Origin: Rhodospirillales bacterium
GTDB taxonomy: Bacteria > Pseudomonadota > Alphaproteobacteria > Rhodospirillales > Shumkoniaceae
DNA: 64,000 nt
Assembly (NCBI GenBank): GCA_018432935.1
Contig: JAHDSF010000007.1
Coordinates: 1 to 64,000 of the forward strand
Direction of reading: 5' to 3'
Made by a program: the position numbers and the translations under genes. Every line of letters starts with the position of its first letter. Positions within the stretch are counted from its first letter, which is position 1. Under the pieces are notes generated by a model, which did not search any database, had not been told where the DNA came from, and saw nothing but the letters and a program-made list of their open reading frames with translations. Of the stretch, positions 1-7,870 are shown piece after piece.

Positions 1-80
1 ACATCGAGACAAGCCCCCAGATACGCCAGATCGCCGAACACCTCCGGCGGCAGCCGACGTGCGGCTTCGAAGCCTGTCAT
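1..80 (-). CDS. possible hypothetical protein, 5' part only
   Basis: An open frame on the minus strand starts with ATG at 80 and stays open for 26 codons to the left edge (begins MTGFEAARRLPPEV). It lies 13 bases downstream of the preceding minus-strand gene, which suggests an operon. There is no convincing ribosome binding site beyond a G-rich stretch just before the ATG. No family is recognised. The call rests only on the open frame and the tandem spacing. Confidence 0.28.
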   Translation of the reverse strand, partial: MTGFEAARRLPPEVFGDLAYLGACLD

Positions 81-93
81 CCCCGCCGACCCG

Positions 94-255
94 TCACGCC
101 GTCGCCGTCGGCGGCGCGGTATGAGAAATGCGGGCTAGCTCGGTTGCGATTAGCTTGCCGTCGCTGGTCACAAATCGCAGTTGGGCGCTTTGGGTTTCGG
201 GGAACGCGATAGCTTGCACACTGGAGCAGAAGAAGATGACGTCGGGCTCGGACAT
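94..255 (-). CDS. small hypothetical protein (53 aa)
   Basis: The ATG at 255 is preceded by AGGAG with eight bases of spacing, so this start (MSEPDVIFF) is preferred over an upstream in-frame start at 282. The product looks like a small cytosolic protein with alternating hydrophobic residues (VIFFCSSVQAIAF, then LRFVTSDGKLIA), suggesting a short beta fold. It sits 23 bases after the HEPN-like gene on the same strand and is probably co-transcribed with it. No function is assigned. Confidence 0.55.
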   Translation of the reverse strand: MSEPDVIFFCSSVQAIAFPETQSAQLRFVTSDGKLIATELARISHTAPPTATA

Positions 256-278
256 TTCGGCATCTCCTGGGGTTGAGA

Positions 279-890
279 TCACGCCTGAGATGGTTCGGGC
301 TGGCGTCGGCGCGCTATTGAGCTACTTTTCAGACGACGTTCAGCGCGTCCCGGGGGAAGTTGTCTCGGATGTTTTTCTCGCGATGGCTTCACGTGCTGCT
401 CGATCTGCCCCTGCATCTTACCGATCAGATCGACAGCGGCGTCGACGCTCCTAATTACTCCACGCAGAACGCGTGGAGGAACTTGCATTGCGTAAGGTTG
501 AATGCGAGCGTTATAGGATGGTCCGCCCTTTTTGAGGACCGTTTTACCTTTTATGATTTGAATAGATGGCTCCCCAGTATCAAGCCATAATCCATGGGCA
601 AACCAATCTCGCCATGACTGTATCTTCCCAAAGATGGTCCTTAGCTTCTTCCAATCTACAGATACGGTAATTCCTTTTATGGTCGCGACGTTTTCAACCA
701 TTGTTATGTAATCAATCACACGAGGTTCCTGCACAACGAGTCGGCCCAGCTTGGGATCAATCCGCAGTAAGACATACATCATAGACTTAATGCGCCATTC
801 TAAATGCGCCCAACGCGTTATGAACTGACCGACCAGTAGACAGTACTCATCGGGTAACTCGTACATCACGGGATAGGTTGTTTTGGCCAT
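279..890 (-). CDS. HEPN-like hypothetical protein
   Basis: The chosen start is the ATG at 890 (MAKTTYPVMY, 203 aa), with GGGGG eight bases upstream; a TTG five codons earlier is possible. The N-terminal half is rich in Trp and helix-forming residues (RWAHLEW around 26-32). Residues 94-99 read RDWFAH, which matches the Rx4H signature of HEPN-type folds, many of which are RNases or toxin components. The last 40 residues are basic and proline-rich, probably disordered. Its start codon overlaps that of the gene on the opposite strand. Seen: the motif and the overlap. Inferred: the HEPN relationship. It could simply be a conserved protein without nuclease activity. Confidence 0.6.
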   Translation of the reverse strand: MAKTTYPVMYELPDEYCLLVGQFITRWAHLEWRIKSMMYVLLRIDPKLGRLVVQEPRVIDYITMVENVATIKGITVSVDWKKLRTIFGKIQSWRDWFAHGLWLDTGEPSIQIIKGKTVLKKGGPSYNARIQPYAMQVPPRVLRGVIRSVDAAVDLIGKMQGQIEQHVKPSREKHPRQLPPGRAERRLKSSSIARRRQPEPSQA

Positions 891-1032
891 GGCAGATGCC
901 CCCAAATCAGACGATCAGAAGCGAGACGAGGTGTTGAAGCGCATGCTCAACACGCCTCCGAAGCCGCGCAGCGGGAAGACCCAGAAGCCTAAGGCAGAGA
1001 TAGATAAGGGTGGACCACAAAAGGATAAATGA
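889..1032 (+). CDS. small hypothetical protein (47 aa), charged
   Basis: An ATG at 889 opens a 47-codon frame ending in TGA at 1030-1032. The product is very hydrophilic (MADAPKSDDQKRDEVLKRML, then NTPPKPRSGK and a Lys-rich tail) with one predicted helix around residues 8-20. Short alphaproteobacterial proteins of the form KRDEVLKRMLNTPPKP are familiar to me but have no established role. The start shares CATG (888-891) with the divergent HEPN-like gene. The ribosome binding site is weak (GGATAGG about eleven bases upstream). Confidence 0.6.
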   Translation: MADAPKSDDQKRDEVLKRMLNTPPKPRSGKTQKPKAEIDKGGPQKDK

Positions 1033-1033
1033 C

Positions 1034-1237
1034 TTACTCTTTCTGAGAGTAAATTTCCGATTCTCCAGATGCCCTCATTATATCAACGCTGTGCCGACAA
1101 TTCTGCTTCGATGTGTAGCTTTCACTGCTGACACCTATCTCTTCCGCGTTAGCGCCGTAGTACGTCCAACGCCACTGGCTTTTTGAGTCCTTGTACATCC
1201 AATAGCATGGATACTTTACACCGGAAGGTCTAGACAT
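1034..1237 (-). CDS. small aromatic protein, DUF1508/YegP-like
   Basis: This 67-residue protein begins MSRPSGVKYPCYWMYKDSKS and continues with QWRWTYYGANAEEIGVSSES. The pattern of Trp/Tyr followed by ... ISSESY resembles the small YegP/DUF1508 repeat proteins, which carry one or two such beta hairpin repeats of unknown function. The start is well supported: GGGAG lies eight bases before the ATG at 1237. The ATG overlaps the start of the divergent 60-aa gene (CATG, 1235-1238), and the gene ends two bases from the end of the convergent 47-aa gene. Confidence 0.6.
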   Translation of the reverse strand: MSRPSGVKYPCYWMYKDSKSQWRWTYYGANAEEIGVSSESYTSKQNCRHSVDIMRASGESEIYSQKE

Positions 1238-1418
1238 GGAAATATCTCCCTGTTTCTTTGGTTTTCACTATGATATCGGTGGTCACACGTATGCTCTTGA
1301 CGTACGGGCCGATACAGAGGACGAGGCCCTCGCTCGGGTTAAGGCAATGGCAAATGCCGTTCTCATTGGACGGTTTGCAGAAGACGACGCGCGTGACAAC
1401 AGGCCCGAAGAAGTCTGA
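1236..1418 (+). CDS. small hypothetical protein (60 aa)
   Basis: The ATG at 1236 is preceded by GGAAGG with seven bases of spacing, a good ribosome binding site that lies inside the first codons of the divergent gene. The product (MEISPCFFGFHYDIGGHTYA, then LDVRADTEDEALARVKAMAN) has an N-terminal beta-rich part and an amphipathic helix, like a small single-domain protein. No family is recognised. It is one of several small genes in the AT-richer left patch. Confidence 0.55.
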   Translation: MEISPCFFGFHYDIGGHTYALDVRADTEDEALARVKAMANAVLIGRFAEDDARDNRPEEV

Positions 1419-1498
1419 CTCCGCGCTATTTGCGAGTCAACCGGAGCAAGAAAGTTTGGAACCCCACTCGCGTGAGGACGGGCTTGCTGGTACGTCCG

Positions 1499-2410
1499 CT
1501 AAGCAACCCGCCGATAGGTGAGGCGCTTTCCCTCCGCACCTTGAACGGCCAGTTCTGCGCGCTCCACGTCCAATAGTCCGCGGCTGTTGTAGCGGAAATC
1601 GAACTCGTCGATATAGCGCTGGAGGTGCTTCTCTGAGCAGTGCTGATAGACGCCCTTCATGCCGCGCTTGAAGACGGAGAAGAAGTTCTCGACGTTGTTC
1701 GTCGTCTGACCATGAGAACCGACGTACTCCTTAGCGGCGTGCGTCACGGTCTTGTGGTCGGCGAATTCCGCGCCGACGCGGTGATAGAGCCCACTTTCGT
1801 CGGTGTGCAGTTCGGCCTTGCGGTCGGCATTGGTGACGAGGATCGCGCGCACCGTCAGTGCGTTTGCGCGCTCGATATGGAACGTGCGGGACTTGCCGCC
1901 GCTGACCAGCGAGAAGACGGCCATCTTCGTGGAAGGCCCTTTCTTCTTCTCACTCCAAGGGCCACGGAACTCGTCTTTGGTCCCGAAGTAGGTTTCGTCG
2001 GCCTGCACGGGCTTGTCGGGTCCGCCCATGGGATCGGGATTGGTGTCGGTCATGGACTCGCGGATGCGGTGCGCCATGAACCACGCCGACTTGTAAGTGA
2101 TGCCGAGCATACGGTGGAGCTGATGGGCGCTGATGCCTTTCTTGCTGGCGCACATGAGATGCGTGGCCAGAATCCATTTGTGCAGGGGGATCTTGGATCG
2201 TTCGTAAACCGTACCGACGCGGACGGTGAACTTCTCACGGCACGAGGCGCAGTGGTACCAGCCAGGCCCCATGGACTTGCCGCCCAAAGGCTTCACGGTG
2301 TCACCGAAGCCGCAGAAGGGGCACTTGGGACCATCGGGCCAGCGGATAGCCTCAAGGTGTTCTCTCGCCTTGTCCTCGTCGTGGTAGATGGGGTCCGAAA
2401 GGTCGGTCAT
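1499..2410 (-). CDS. IS1595-family (ISXO2-like) transposase
   Basis: This 303-residue protein has the IS1595 architecture: an N-terminal zinc ribbon with CPFC at 30-33 and CASC at 54-57, a helical segment, then an ISXO2-like DDE-type domain. Visible catalytic-region motifs are QADETYFG (Asp138), HTDES (Asp204) and NNVENFFSVFKRG (about 238-250). Length is normal and the frame is intact, so it could be active. I compared both flanks and found no terminal inverted repeats or target duplications, so the ends of the element are undefined. AAGGA lies nine bases before the ATG. It adjoins the AT-richer small-gene patch, which suggests acquired DNA. Confidence 0.9.
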   Translation of the reverse strand: MTDLSDPIYHDEDKAREHLEAIRWPDGPKCPFCGFGDTVKPLGGKSMGPGWYHCASCREKFTVRVGTVYERSKIPLHKWILATHLMCASKKGISAHQLHRMLGITYKSAWFMAHRIRESMTDTNPDPMGGPDKPVQADETYFGTKDEFRGPWSEKKKGPSTKMAVFSLVSGGKSRTFHIERANALTVRAILVTNADRKAELHTDESGLYHRVGAEFADHKTVTHAAKEYVGSHGQTTNNVENFFSVFKRGMKGVYQHCSEKHLQRYIDEFDFRYNSRGLLDVERAELAVQGAEGKRLTYRRVA

Positions 2411-2478
2411 TGGTTAACGTCCTTGGCGGAAAACACCGTGCGTGGTATGTCCAATCGGAGCACTATACCATATTTTGC

Positions 2479-2507
2479 TGTACAATACCCTGCGACTCGT
2501 CTATAAT
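2479..2507 (+). promoter_or_regulatory. candidate promoter reading toward the YafY-family gene
   Basis: TGTACA (2479-2484), a 17-base spacer and a perfect TATAAT (2502-2507). A second TATAAT-like hexamer lies at 2556-2561 without a clear -35. Either could drive the regulator at 2594. Confidence 0.42.
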
Positions 2508-2593
2508 GCAGACTGCAAGGGCGATCCTGCCACGATAGGGCAGTTCAGTCAAGTATATAATCGTGCATTTCCCGGCAGTGATATTATGGGCTC

Positions 2594-3283
2594 ATGTCGC
2601 GTTCGGAACGACTGCTCCGGCTGCTCCAGAACCTGCGGCGGTACCGCCGGCCGGTGAGCGGGTGCGTGCTGGCCGAAGAGCTGGGCGTCAGCATCCGCAC
2701 CCTCTACCGCGACATCGCCAGCCTGCAGGCGCAGGGCGCCGGCATCGAGGGCGAGCCCGGGCTCGGCTACGTCCTGCGGCCGGGCTTCATGCTGCCGCCC
2801 CTGATGTTCTCCGAGGACGAGATCGAGGCCCTGGTGCTTGGTTCGCGCTGGGTGGCGAGGCGCGCCGACCGCCGCCTCGCGCTGGCCGCCCATGACGCGC
2901 TGGCCAAGATCGCGGCGGTGCTGCCGCCCGACCTCCGCGACGGCCTCGACGCCTCCTCGCTGCTGGTCGGCCCGGTCGCGGCAGCGCGGGAGGCGATCGA
3001 CCTTGCCGTCCTGCGCAAGGCGATCCGCACCGAGCGCAAGGTCCGCATCACCTACACCAGCGCCGACGGCGCCGGCTCCGATCGGCTGGTGTGGCCGTTC
3101 GCGCTCGGGTTCTTCGAAAGGGTGCGGGTACTGGTGGCCTGGTGCGAGCTGCGGCGGGACTTCCGGCACTTCCGCACCGACCGCATCACCAGCCTGGCGC
3201 CGACCGACGACCGCTACCCGCGCCGCCGCCAGGCGCTGCTGAAGGAATGGCGGGAAGCCCAGGGGCTGCCGACGGCAGGCTGA
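2594..3283 (+). CDS. YafY-family transcriptional regulator (HTH + WYL)
   Basis: The 229-residue product has an N-terminal winged HTH (about 1-60; LAEELGVSIRTLYRDIASLQ is the recognition region) and a C-terminal WYL-type ligand-sensing domain (about 120-215), with the characteristic tail FRTDRI. Such proteins are DNA-binding repressors or activators controlled by small ligands or nucleic acid. The gene lies 68 bases before a VOC-family protein on the same strand. This pairing is common, so the VOC gene is the probable target. Codon use is the high-GC type of the genome, unlike the patch to the left. Confidence 0.88.
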   Translation: MSRSERLLRLLQNLRRYRRPVSGCVLAEELGVSIRTLYRDIASLQAQGAGIEGEPGLGYVLRPGFMLPPLMFSEDEIEALVLGSRWVARRADRRLALAAHDALAKIAAVLPPDLRDGLDASSLLVGPVAAAREAIDLAVLRKAIRTERKVRITYTSADGAGSDRLVWPFALGFFERVRVLVAWCELRRDFRHFRTDRITSLAPTDDRYPRRRQALLKEWREAQGLPTAG

Positions 3284-3351
3284 AGCATACTGCCATGAAC
3301 TGACAGCATGGACCTCTATCCTGCGTCGCAACGGCAACCAGGAGACCGACC

Positions 3352-3717
3352 ATGCTGAAACCCAACCTGTTCATTCTCTACGTCGACGACACCGCGGCCA
3401 GCGTCGCCTTCTACAAGGATCTGTTGGGCATCGAGCCGGCGGCCGTCTTTCCGACCTATGCGGCGTTCGCGCTCGGCAACGGAACGATGCTCGGGCTGTG
3501 GTCGACCTCGACGGTAGCGCCGCCGCCGTCCGAGCGCGGCACCCGGGGCGAGGTCGCCTTCATGGTCAAGGACGCGGCAGAGGTCCAATCCCTCTACGCC
3601 GATTGGCGGGCGCGCGGCATCGCGATGGCTCAGGAACTGACGACGATGGTGTTCGGGCCGACCTTCGCGGCACTCGACCCCGACGGCCATCGGCTGCGGG
3701 TCTGCCTCGCCGATTGA
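3352..3717 (+). CDS. VOC-family (glyoxalase/bleomycin-resistance fold) protein
   Basis: A 121-residue single VOC domain. It starts LFILYVDDTAASVAFYKDLL, the usual first beta-alpha unit, and ends with LDPDGHRLRVCLAD, the final strand. Members bind a metal and small molecules and act as lyases, dioxygenases or antibiotic-binding proteins; substrate cannot be told from sequence. The ATG at 3352 follows a purine-rich stretch (AGGAGACCGACC). The upstream YafY-type regulator probably controls it. Confidence 0.85.
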   Translation: MLKPNLFILYVDDTAASVAFYKDLLGIEPAAVFPTYAAFALGNGTMLGLWSTSTVAPPPSERGTRGEVAFMVKDAAEVQSLYADWRARGIAMAQELTTMVFGPTFAALDPDGHRLRVCLAD

Positions 3718-3723
3718 CGGCGG

Positions 3724-4140
3724 TCAGGGAACGATGCGCCAGCTCCCGTCAGGCTGCAGGCAGGCGGTGCCGAAGCCGGGCCGGGCCACGCCGCCGACGG
3801 TCACCGTCTGCTGGAATTCGCGGCACTGGCGGCCGTAGCTGTCGGTGTAGACGGGCGAGGTCGGCACCGCGTCGACCGGCTGCTCGTAGAAGGTGGCCGG
3901 CGGTCCCGACCGGTAGACCACCGCCGGCGGCGGCGCGGCGCGGTAGACGACGACCGGCGGCGGCGCATAGACCACCGGCGGCGGCCCGTAATAGTAGGGC
4001 CGGTAATAGAGCGGCGCCCCGAAGTGGAGGCGGACCGAGGAGCCATGGTGATGGTGCCGGCGCCAGCCGTCGGCGCTCGCCGGCAGAGCGGCGAGCAGGC
4101 CCAGTCCCAGGGCAAGAACGGCGGCAAGGTATCTGTTCAT
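3724..4140 (-). CDS. exported protein with 17-kDa surface-antigen-like C-terminus
   Basis: The 138-residue product has a signal peptide (MNRYLAAVLALGLGLLAALP, cleavage likely after ASA at about 23). Next comes a His-rich patch (RRHHHH) and a low-complexity segment of repeated PPPVVY-like units rich in Pro, Tyr and Val (about 45-85). The C-terminal domain (YGRQCREFQQTVTVGG, then an ACLQPDGSW segment) resembles the C-terminal part of the rickettsial 17-kDa surface antigen family found in many alphaproteobacterial envelope proteins. It is probably periplasmic or outer-membrane associated. There is no lipobox cysteine at the signal end. It is convergent with the VOC gene. Confidence 0.75.
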   Translation of the reverse strand: MNRYLAAVLALGLGLLAALPASADGWRRHHHHGSSVRLHFGAPLYYRPYYYGPPPVVYAPPPVVVYRAAPPPAVVYRSGPPATFYEQPVDAVPTSPVYTDSYGRQCREFQQTVTVGGVARPGFGTACLQPDGSWRIVP

Positions 4141-4359
4141 GACGTCCTGCTCTTCTCACCCGCGCGGCCGGAAAGACCGCGCACGTTTTCGGAATACGGT
4201 CCCCGAAGATGCCCAGGTTATGGTCGGGCCAGGGGCCGAATTCGAATCTAGTCTGCCCTCGTCCGGTTTGGAAGAGTTCCACCCAGGCCTGCGCGATCCG
4301 CCTTTTTCCCGCCACCGAAACGCATTATACCGGCGTCCGCATCGGATGATTCGGCCGGC

Positions 4360-5910
4360 ATGAACCTTCTTCGCGCCTCCACGACCGTCGGCGGCATGAC
4401 CGCCCTCAGCCGCGTCACCGGGTTCGCCCGCGACATGCTGATCGCCAACTTCATCGGCGCCGGCGCGGCCGCCGACTGCTTCTTCGTGGCGTTGCGCTTT
4501 CCCAACCTGTTCCGCCGCGTCTTCGGCGAGGGCGCGATCGCGGCAGCTTTCGTGCCGATCCATGCCTCCGCCCTCGAAGGCCGGGGGAAGGAGGCGGCCC
4601 GCGATTTCGCCAACCAGGCCTTTTCGATGCTGGCGCTGGTCCTGTTCGTCTTCGTCGCGGTGATGGAAATCCTGATGCCGTGGGCGATGTATGTGTTGGC
4701 CCCCGGCTTCGAGGCCGTTCCCGGCAAGATGGAACTGGCGACCGAGCTGTCGCGGATCGCCTTCCCCTACCTGCTGTTCATCTCGCTGGTGGCGCTGCAG
4801 TCAGGAGTGCTGAACTCGCATGGGCTGTTCGGCGCCGCCGCCTTCGCGCCGGTCCTGTTCAACCTGACGCTGATCGCCGGCCTGTTCGGGTTCCAGCCGT
4901 TCGTCGAGTCGCAGGCCCATGCGCTGACCTGGGGAGCCTTCGCCGCCGGCGTCGTGCAGCTCGTCTGGCTGAGCCTGCAGTGCGCGCGCTCCGGCGTGCC
5001 GGTGCGCCTGGTGCGGCCGCGGCTCAGCCCCGACGTCCGAACCCTCGGCCGCCGGATGGTGCCGGTGGTGGTGGGGGCCAGCCTCTACCAGGTCAACCTG
5101 CTGGTCGGCACCGTGCTGGCGTCGCTGATCTCCGACGGCGCGGTCGCCTTCCTCAACTACGCCGACCGGGTCGTGCAGCTGCCGCTCGGCATCGTCGGGG
5201 TCGCGGTCGGCACCGCGCTGCTCCCCCTGCTCGCCCGCCAGCACCGCTCCGGCAACATCGATGCCGCCATGCACAACCAGAACCGCGGCCTCGAGCTTGC
5301 CTTGCTGCTGACCCTGCCGGCCACCGTCGCCCTTCTGGTGATTGCCGAACCGATCACCGCCACCCTCTACGAGCGCGGCCGCTTCACCGCCGCCGACACC
5401 GAGGCGACGGCGCTGGCCCTGGCCGCGTTCGGCATCGGTCTGCCGGCCTACGTCCTGATCAAGGTGCTGTCGCCGGCCTTCTTCGCCCGCGAGGACACCA
5501 AGACCCCGGTGAAGATCGCCGCCTGGGCGATGGTTGCCAACATCGTCCTCAACGTCGTGCTGATGCAAGTGCTCGCCCATGTCGGGATCGCCCTCGGTTC
5601 CGCGCTGTCGTCGTGGCTGAATGCGGTGCTGCTGGCGGTGGTGCTGCACCGCCGCGGTCACCTGCGGCCGGATTCCGGAATCCGCCGGCGGCTGCCGCGC
5701 ATCCTGCTGTGCTGCGCCGCGATGGGGGGCGTCCTGTGGGCGGGGGCGCAGGCGCTGGCGGAGCCGCTCGCCGGGGGCGAAATGGCGCGGATCGGCGCGC
5801 TCTCCCTGCTGGTCGCCGGCGGCGGCGCCGTCTACGGACTGCTGGCCTGGGTCAGCGGTGCGGCAGACCGCGACGACCTGCGCAAGCTGCTGCGGCGCCG
5901 CGCCGCTTGA
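4360..5910 (+). CDS. murJ: lipid II flippase MurJ (MviN)
   Basis: A 516-residue polytopic membrane protein of the MOP/MviN family. It flips lipid II across the inner membrane for peptidoglycan synthesis. It starts MNLLRASTTVGGMTALSRVT and shows the conserved early SRVTGFARDMLIA segment and about 14 hydrophobic segments. FPNLFRRVFGEGAIAAAFVP (about 47-66) is a hallmark of the family. Length is normal. It lies 56 bases before trpS on the same strand. Confidence 0.95.
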   Translation: MNLLRASTTVGGMTALSRVTGFARDMLIANFIGAGAAADCFFVALRFPNLFRRVFGEGAIAAAFVPIHASALEGRGKEAARDFANQAFSMLALVLFVFVAVMEILMPWAMYVLAPGFEAVPGKMELATELSRIAFPYLLFISLVALQSGVLNSHGLFGAAAFAPVLFNLTLIAGLFGFQPFVESQAHALTWGAFAAGVVQLVWLSLQCARSGVPVRLVRPRLSPDVRTLGRRMVPVVVGASLYQVNLLVGTVLASLISDGAVAFLNYADRVVQLPLGIVGVAVGTALLPLLARQHRSGNIDAAMHNQNRGLELALLLTLPATVALLVIAEPITATLYERGRFTAADTEATALALAAFGIGLPAYVLIKVLSPAFFAREDTKTPVKIAAWAMVANIVLNVVLMQVLAHVGIALGSALSSWLNAVLLAVVLHRRGHLRPDSGIRRRLPRILLCCAAMGGVLWAGAQALAEPLAGGEMARIGALSLLVAGGGAVYGLLAWVSGAADRDDLRKLLRRRAA

Positions 5911-5966
5911 CCGTGCGCGCAGGCGGCGGATAAAACCCCCGGCATCGTTCAAACAGAAGGCCCGCC

Positions 5967-6965
5967 ATGAACCGCATCTTTTCGGGCGTCCAGCCCACGG
6001 GGAACCTGCATCTCGGCAACTACCTCGGCGCCATCCGCAACTGGGTGCGCCTGCAGGCTGATTACGACTGCATCTTCTGCGTCGTCGACATGCACGCGAT
6101 CACCCTCTGGCAGGACCCGGCGCAGTTGCGGGCCCACGTGCGCGAGGTGGCGGCAGCGTTCATCGCCTCCGGAATCGATCCCGAGAAGCACATCCTGTTC
6201 AACCAGAGCATGGTCCCGGCGCACGCCGAGCTGGCCTGGATCTTCAACTGCGTCGCCCGCATGGGGTGGCTCAACCGGATGACCCAGTTCAAGGACAAGG
6301 CCGGCAAGAATCGCGAGAACGCCTCGGTCGGGCTGTTCGCCTACCCCAACCTGATGGCCGCCGACATCCTGCTCTACAAGGCCACCCACGTGCCGGTCGG
6401 CGAAGACCAGAAGCAGCACCTGGAGCTGACCCGCGATGTCGCCCAGAAGTTCAACAACGACTACAAGGTCGATTTCTTCCCGATCGTCGAGCCGCTGATC
6501 TTCGGCGCTGCGACCCGCGTGATGTCCTTGCGCGACGGCAGCAAGAAGATGAGCAAGTCCGACGAATCGGACTATTCGCGCATCAACATGACCGACGATG
6601 CGGACGCCATCGCGCTGAAGATCCGCAAGGCCAAGACCGATCCCGAGCCCTTGCCGGAGAGCACGGCCGGCCTGGAGAGGCGGCCAGAGGCGGCCAACCT
6701 GATCGGCATCTACGCGGGGCTTTCCGATTCGGGCGTCGACGAGGTGTGCCGGCGCTTCGCCGGCAGCCCGTTCTCCGAGTTCAAGAAGGAACTGGCCGAC
6801 CTTGCGGTCGCTGTGCTGTCACCGATCCAGGACGAGATGCGGCGACTGATGAAAGACCAGACGCAGATCGACTCGGTGCTGCGCCAGGGCGCCGAGCGCG
6901 CCGCCGCGGTTGCCGCCCCGATCGTGCGCGAAGTCAAGGAGATCGTCGGCTACCTGCGGCCGTGA
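5967..6965 (+). CDS. trpS: tryptophanyl-tRNA synthetase
   Basis: A 332-residue class I aminoacyl-tRNA synthetase that charges tRNA-Trp. The HIGH-type signature is [13 protein letters not shown] (about 10-22) and the KMSKS loop is intact ([10 protein letters not shown], about 193-202). Length is typical of bacterial TrpS. The murJ-trpS order is frequent in alphaproteobacteria. The ATG at 5967 is preceded by AGAAGG. Confidence 0.97.
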   Translation: MNRIFSGVQPTGNLHLGNYLGAIRNWVRLQADYDCIFCVVDMHAITLWQDPAQLRAHVREVAAAFIASGIDPEKHILFNQSMVPAHAELAWIFNCVARMGWLNRMTQFKDKAGKNRENASVGLFAYPNLMAADILLYKATHVPVGEDQKQHLELTRDVAQKFNNDYKVDFFPIVEPLIFGAATRVMSLRDGSKKMSKSDESDYSRINMTDDADAIALKIRKAKTDPEPLPESTAGLERRPEAANLIGIYAGLSDSGVDEVCRRFAGSPFSEFKKELADLAVAVLSPIQDEMRRLMKDQTQIDSVLRQGAERAAAVAAPIVREVKEIVGYLRP

Positions 6966-7070
6966 GGTCTCGTCCTCCACCCGGCGCCGGGACGATCTCC
7001 GTCGCCTCGGAAACCGCAGGGATTTCCTGGCCCGACTCGGTGTCGGGGCGGGCCGGGAATTCCAAGCGGC

Positions 7071-7099
7071 TTGATCGGAAAAGCGGTTGCGACTATCTA
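7071..7099 (+). promoter_or_regulatory. candidate promoter of the Nfu-type gene
   Basis: TTGATC (7071-7076), 17-base spacer, TATCTA (7094-7099), located 59 bases before the start codon at 7159. Four of six bases match the sigma-70 consensus at each hexamer. Confidence 0.45.
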
Positions 7100-7158
7100 C
7101 TGGCGACGGCCGGCCCGCCCGCTGCGGCTCCGGTCCCATGCCGACGAAAGGTGCCCTC

Positions 7159-7704
7159 ATGTTCATCCAGACCGAAGCGACTCCGAACCCCGCCACCCTC
7201 AAGTTCCTGCCGGGCTGCCCGGTGCTGCGGAACGGGACCGCGGACTTCACCAGTGCCGAATCGGCGAAGCGTTCGCCGCTGGCCGAGAGCCTGTTCGGCA
7301 TCGATGGCGTCACCGGCGTCTTCCTGGGGGCCGATTTCGTCGCCGTGACCAAGGCGGACGCCAAGCGCTGGGAGACCCTGAAGCCGCAGGTCCTGGGCAT
7401 CATGATGATGCATTTCCAGGCCGGCAAGCCGGTCCTCATCGACGAGCCGGCAGCCGTCGCCGGCGACCAGCCGGTAGACGAGATTTCGGCCAAGATCGTC
7501 GAGCTTCTCGATACCCGGGTCCGTCCCGCCGTGGCCCAGGACGGTGGCGATATCATCTTCCGCGGCTACGAGGATGGCATCGTCTACCTGCACATGCAGG
7601 GTGCCTGCTCGGGCTGCCCGAGCTCGACCGCGACGCTGCGACACGGGGTCGAGAACATGTTGAAGTACTACATCCCCGAGGTGGTGGAGGTGCGTGCCGT
7701 CTAG
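7159..7704 (+). CDS. Nfu-type iron-sulfur cluster scaffold protein
   Basis: The product from the ATG at 7159 has 181 residues. An N-terminal Nfu_N domain starts MFIQTEATPNPATLKFLPG. The C-terminal NifU domain has the cluster-binding pair in GACSGCPSS (Cys150 and Cys153). It delivers [4Fe-4S] clusters to client enzymes in the cytosol. The family almost always begins with this MFIQTE motif, so an upstream in-frame extension to 7087 is rejected. A Rho-independent-type hairpin follows. Confidence 0.93.
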   Translation: MFIQTEATPNPATLKFLPGCPVLRNGTADFTSAESAKRSPLAESLFGIDGVTGVFLGADFVAVTKADAKRWETLKPQVLGIMMMHFQAGKPVLIDEPAAVAGDQPVDEISAKIVELLDTRVRPAVAQDGGDIIFRGYEDGIVYLHMQGACSGCPSSTATLRHGVENMLKYYIPEVVEVRAV

Positions 7705-7720
7705 GGCCCTCCAACGGGGA

Positions 7721-7743
7721 TTCGGCAAACTGCCGAAATTTTG
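7721..7743 (+). terminator. probable intrinsic terminator after the Nfu gene
   Basis: TTCGGCA (7721-7727) and TGCCGAA (7731-7737) form a 7-bp stem with an AAC loop, followed by ATTTTGC. The T-run is short. Confidence 0.5.
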
Positions 7744-7870
7744 CTACAATTTATCGGTAATGGCTGCCAGTGGTCGCCGATGGGGGGTTCGGCGTCCATT
7801 TTTTGGGTCAACAGAAGGGAGGGGCAAGTGAGCCGGAACAACCGGCCGGAACGCCCGAACAGCCAAGCCA

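Noticed and set aside
4230-4255. Possible tRNA TpsiC arm (GAATTCGAATCT)
   Set aside because: The GTTCRANNC core is not matched and no acceptor or anticodon stem surrounds it.
7087-7158. N-terminal extension of the Nfu protein
   Set aside because: Family members begin MFIQTE; the extension overlaps the candidate -10 region.
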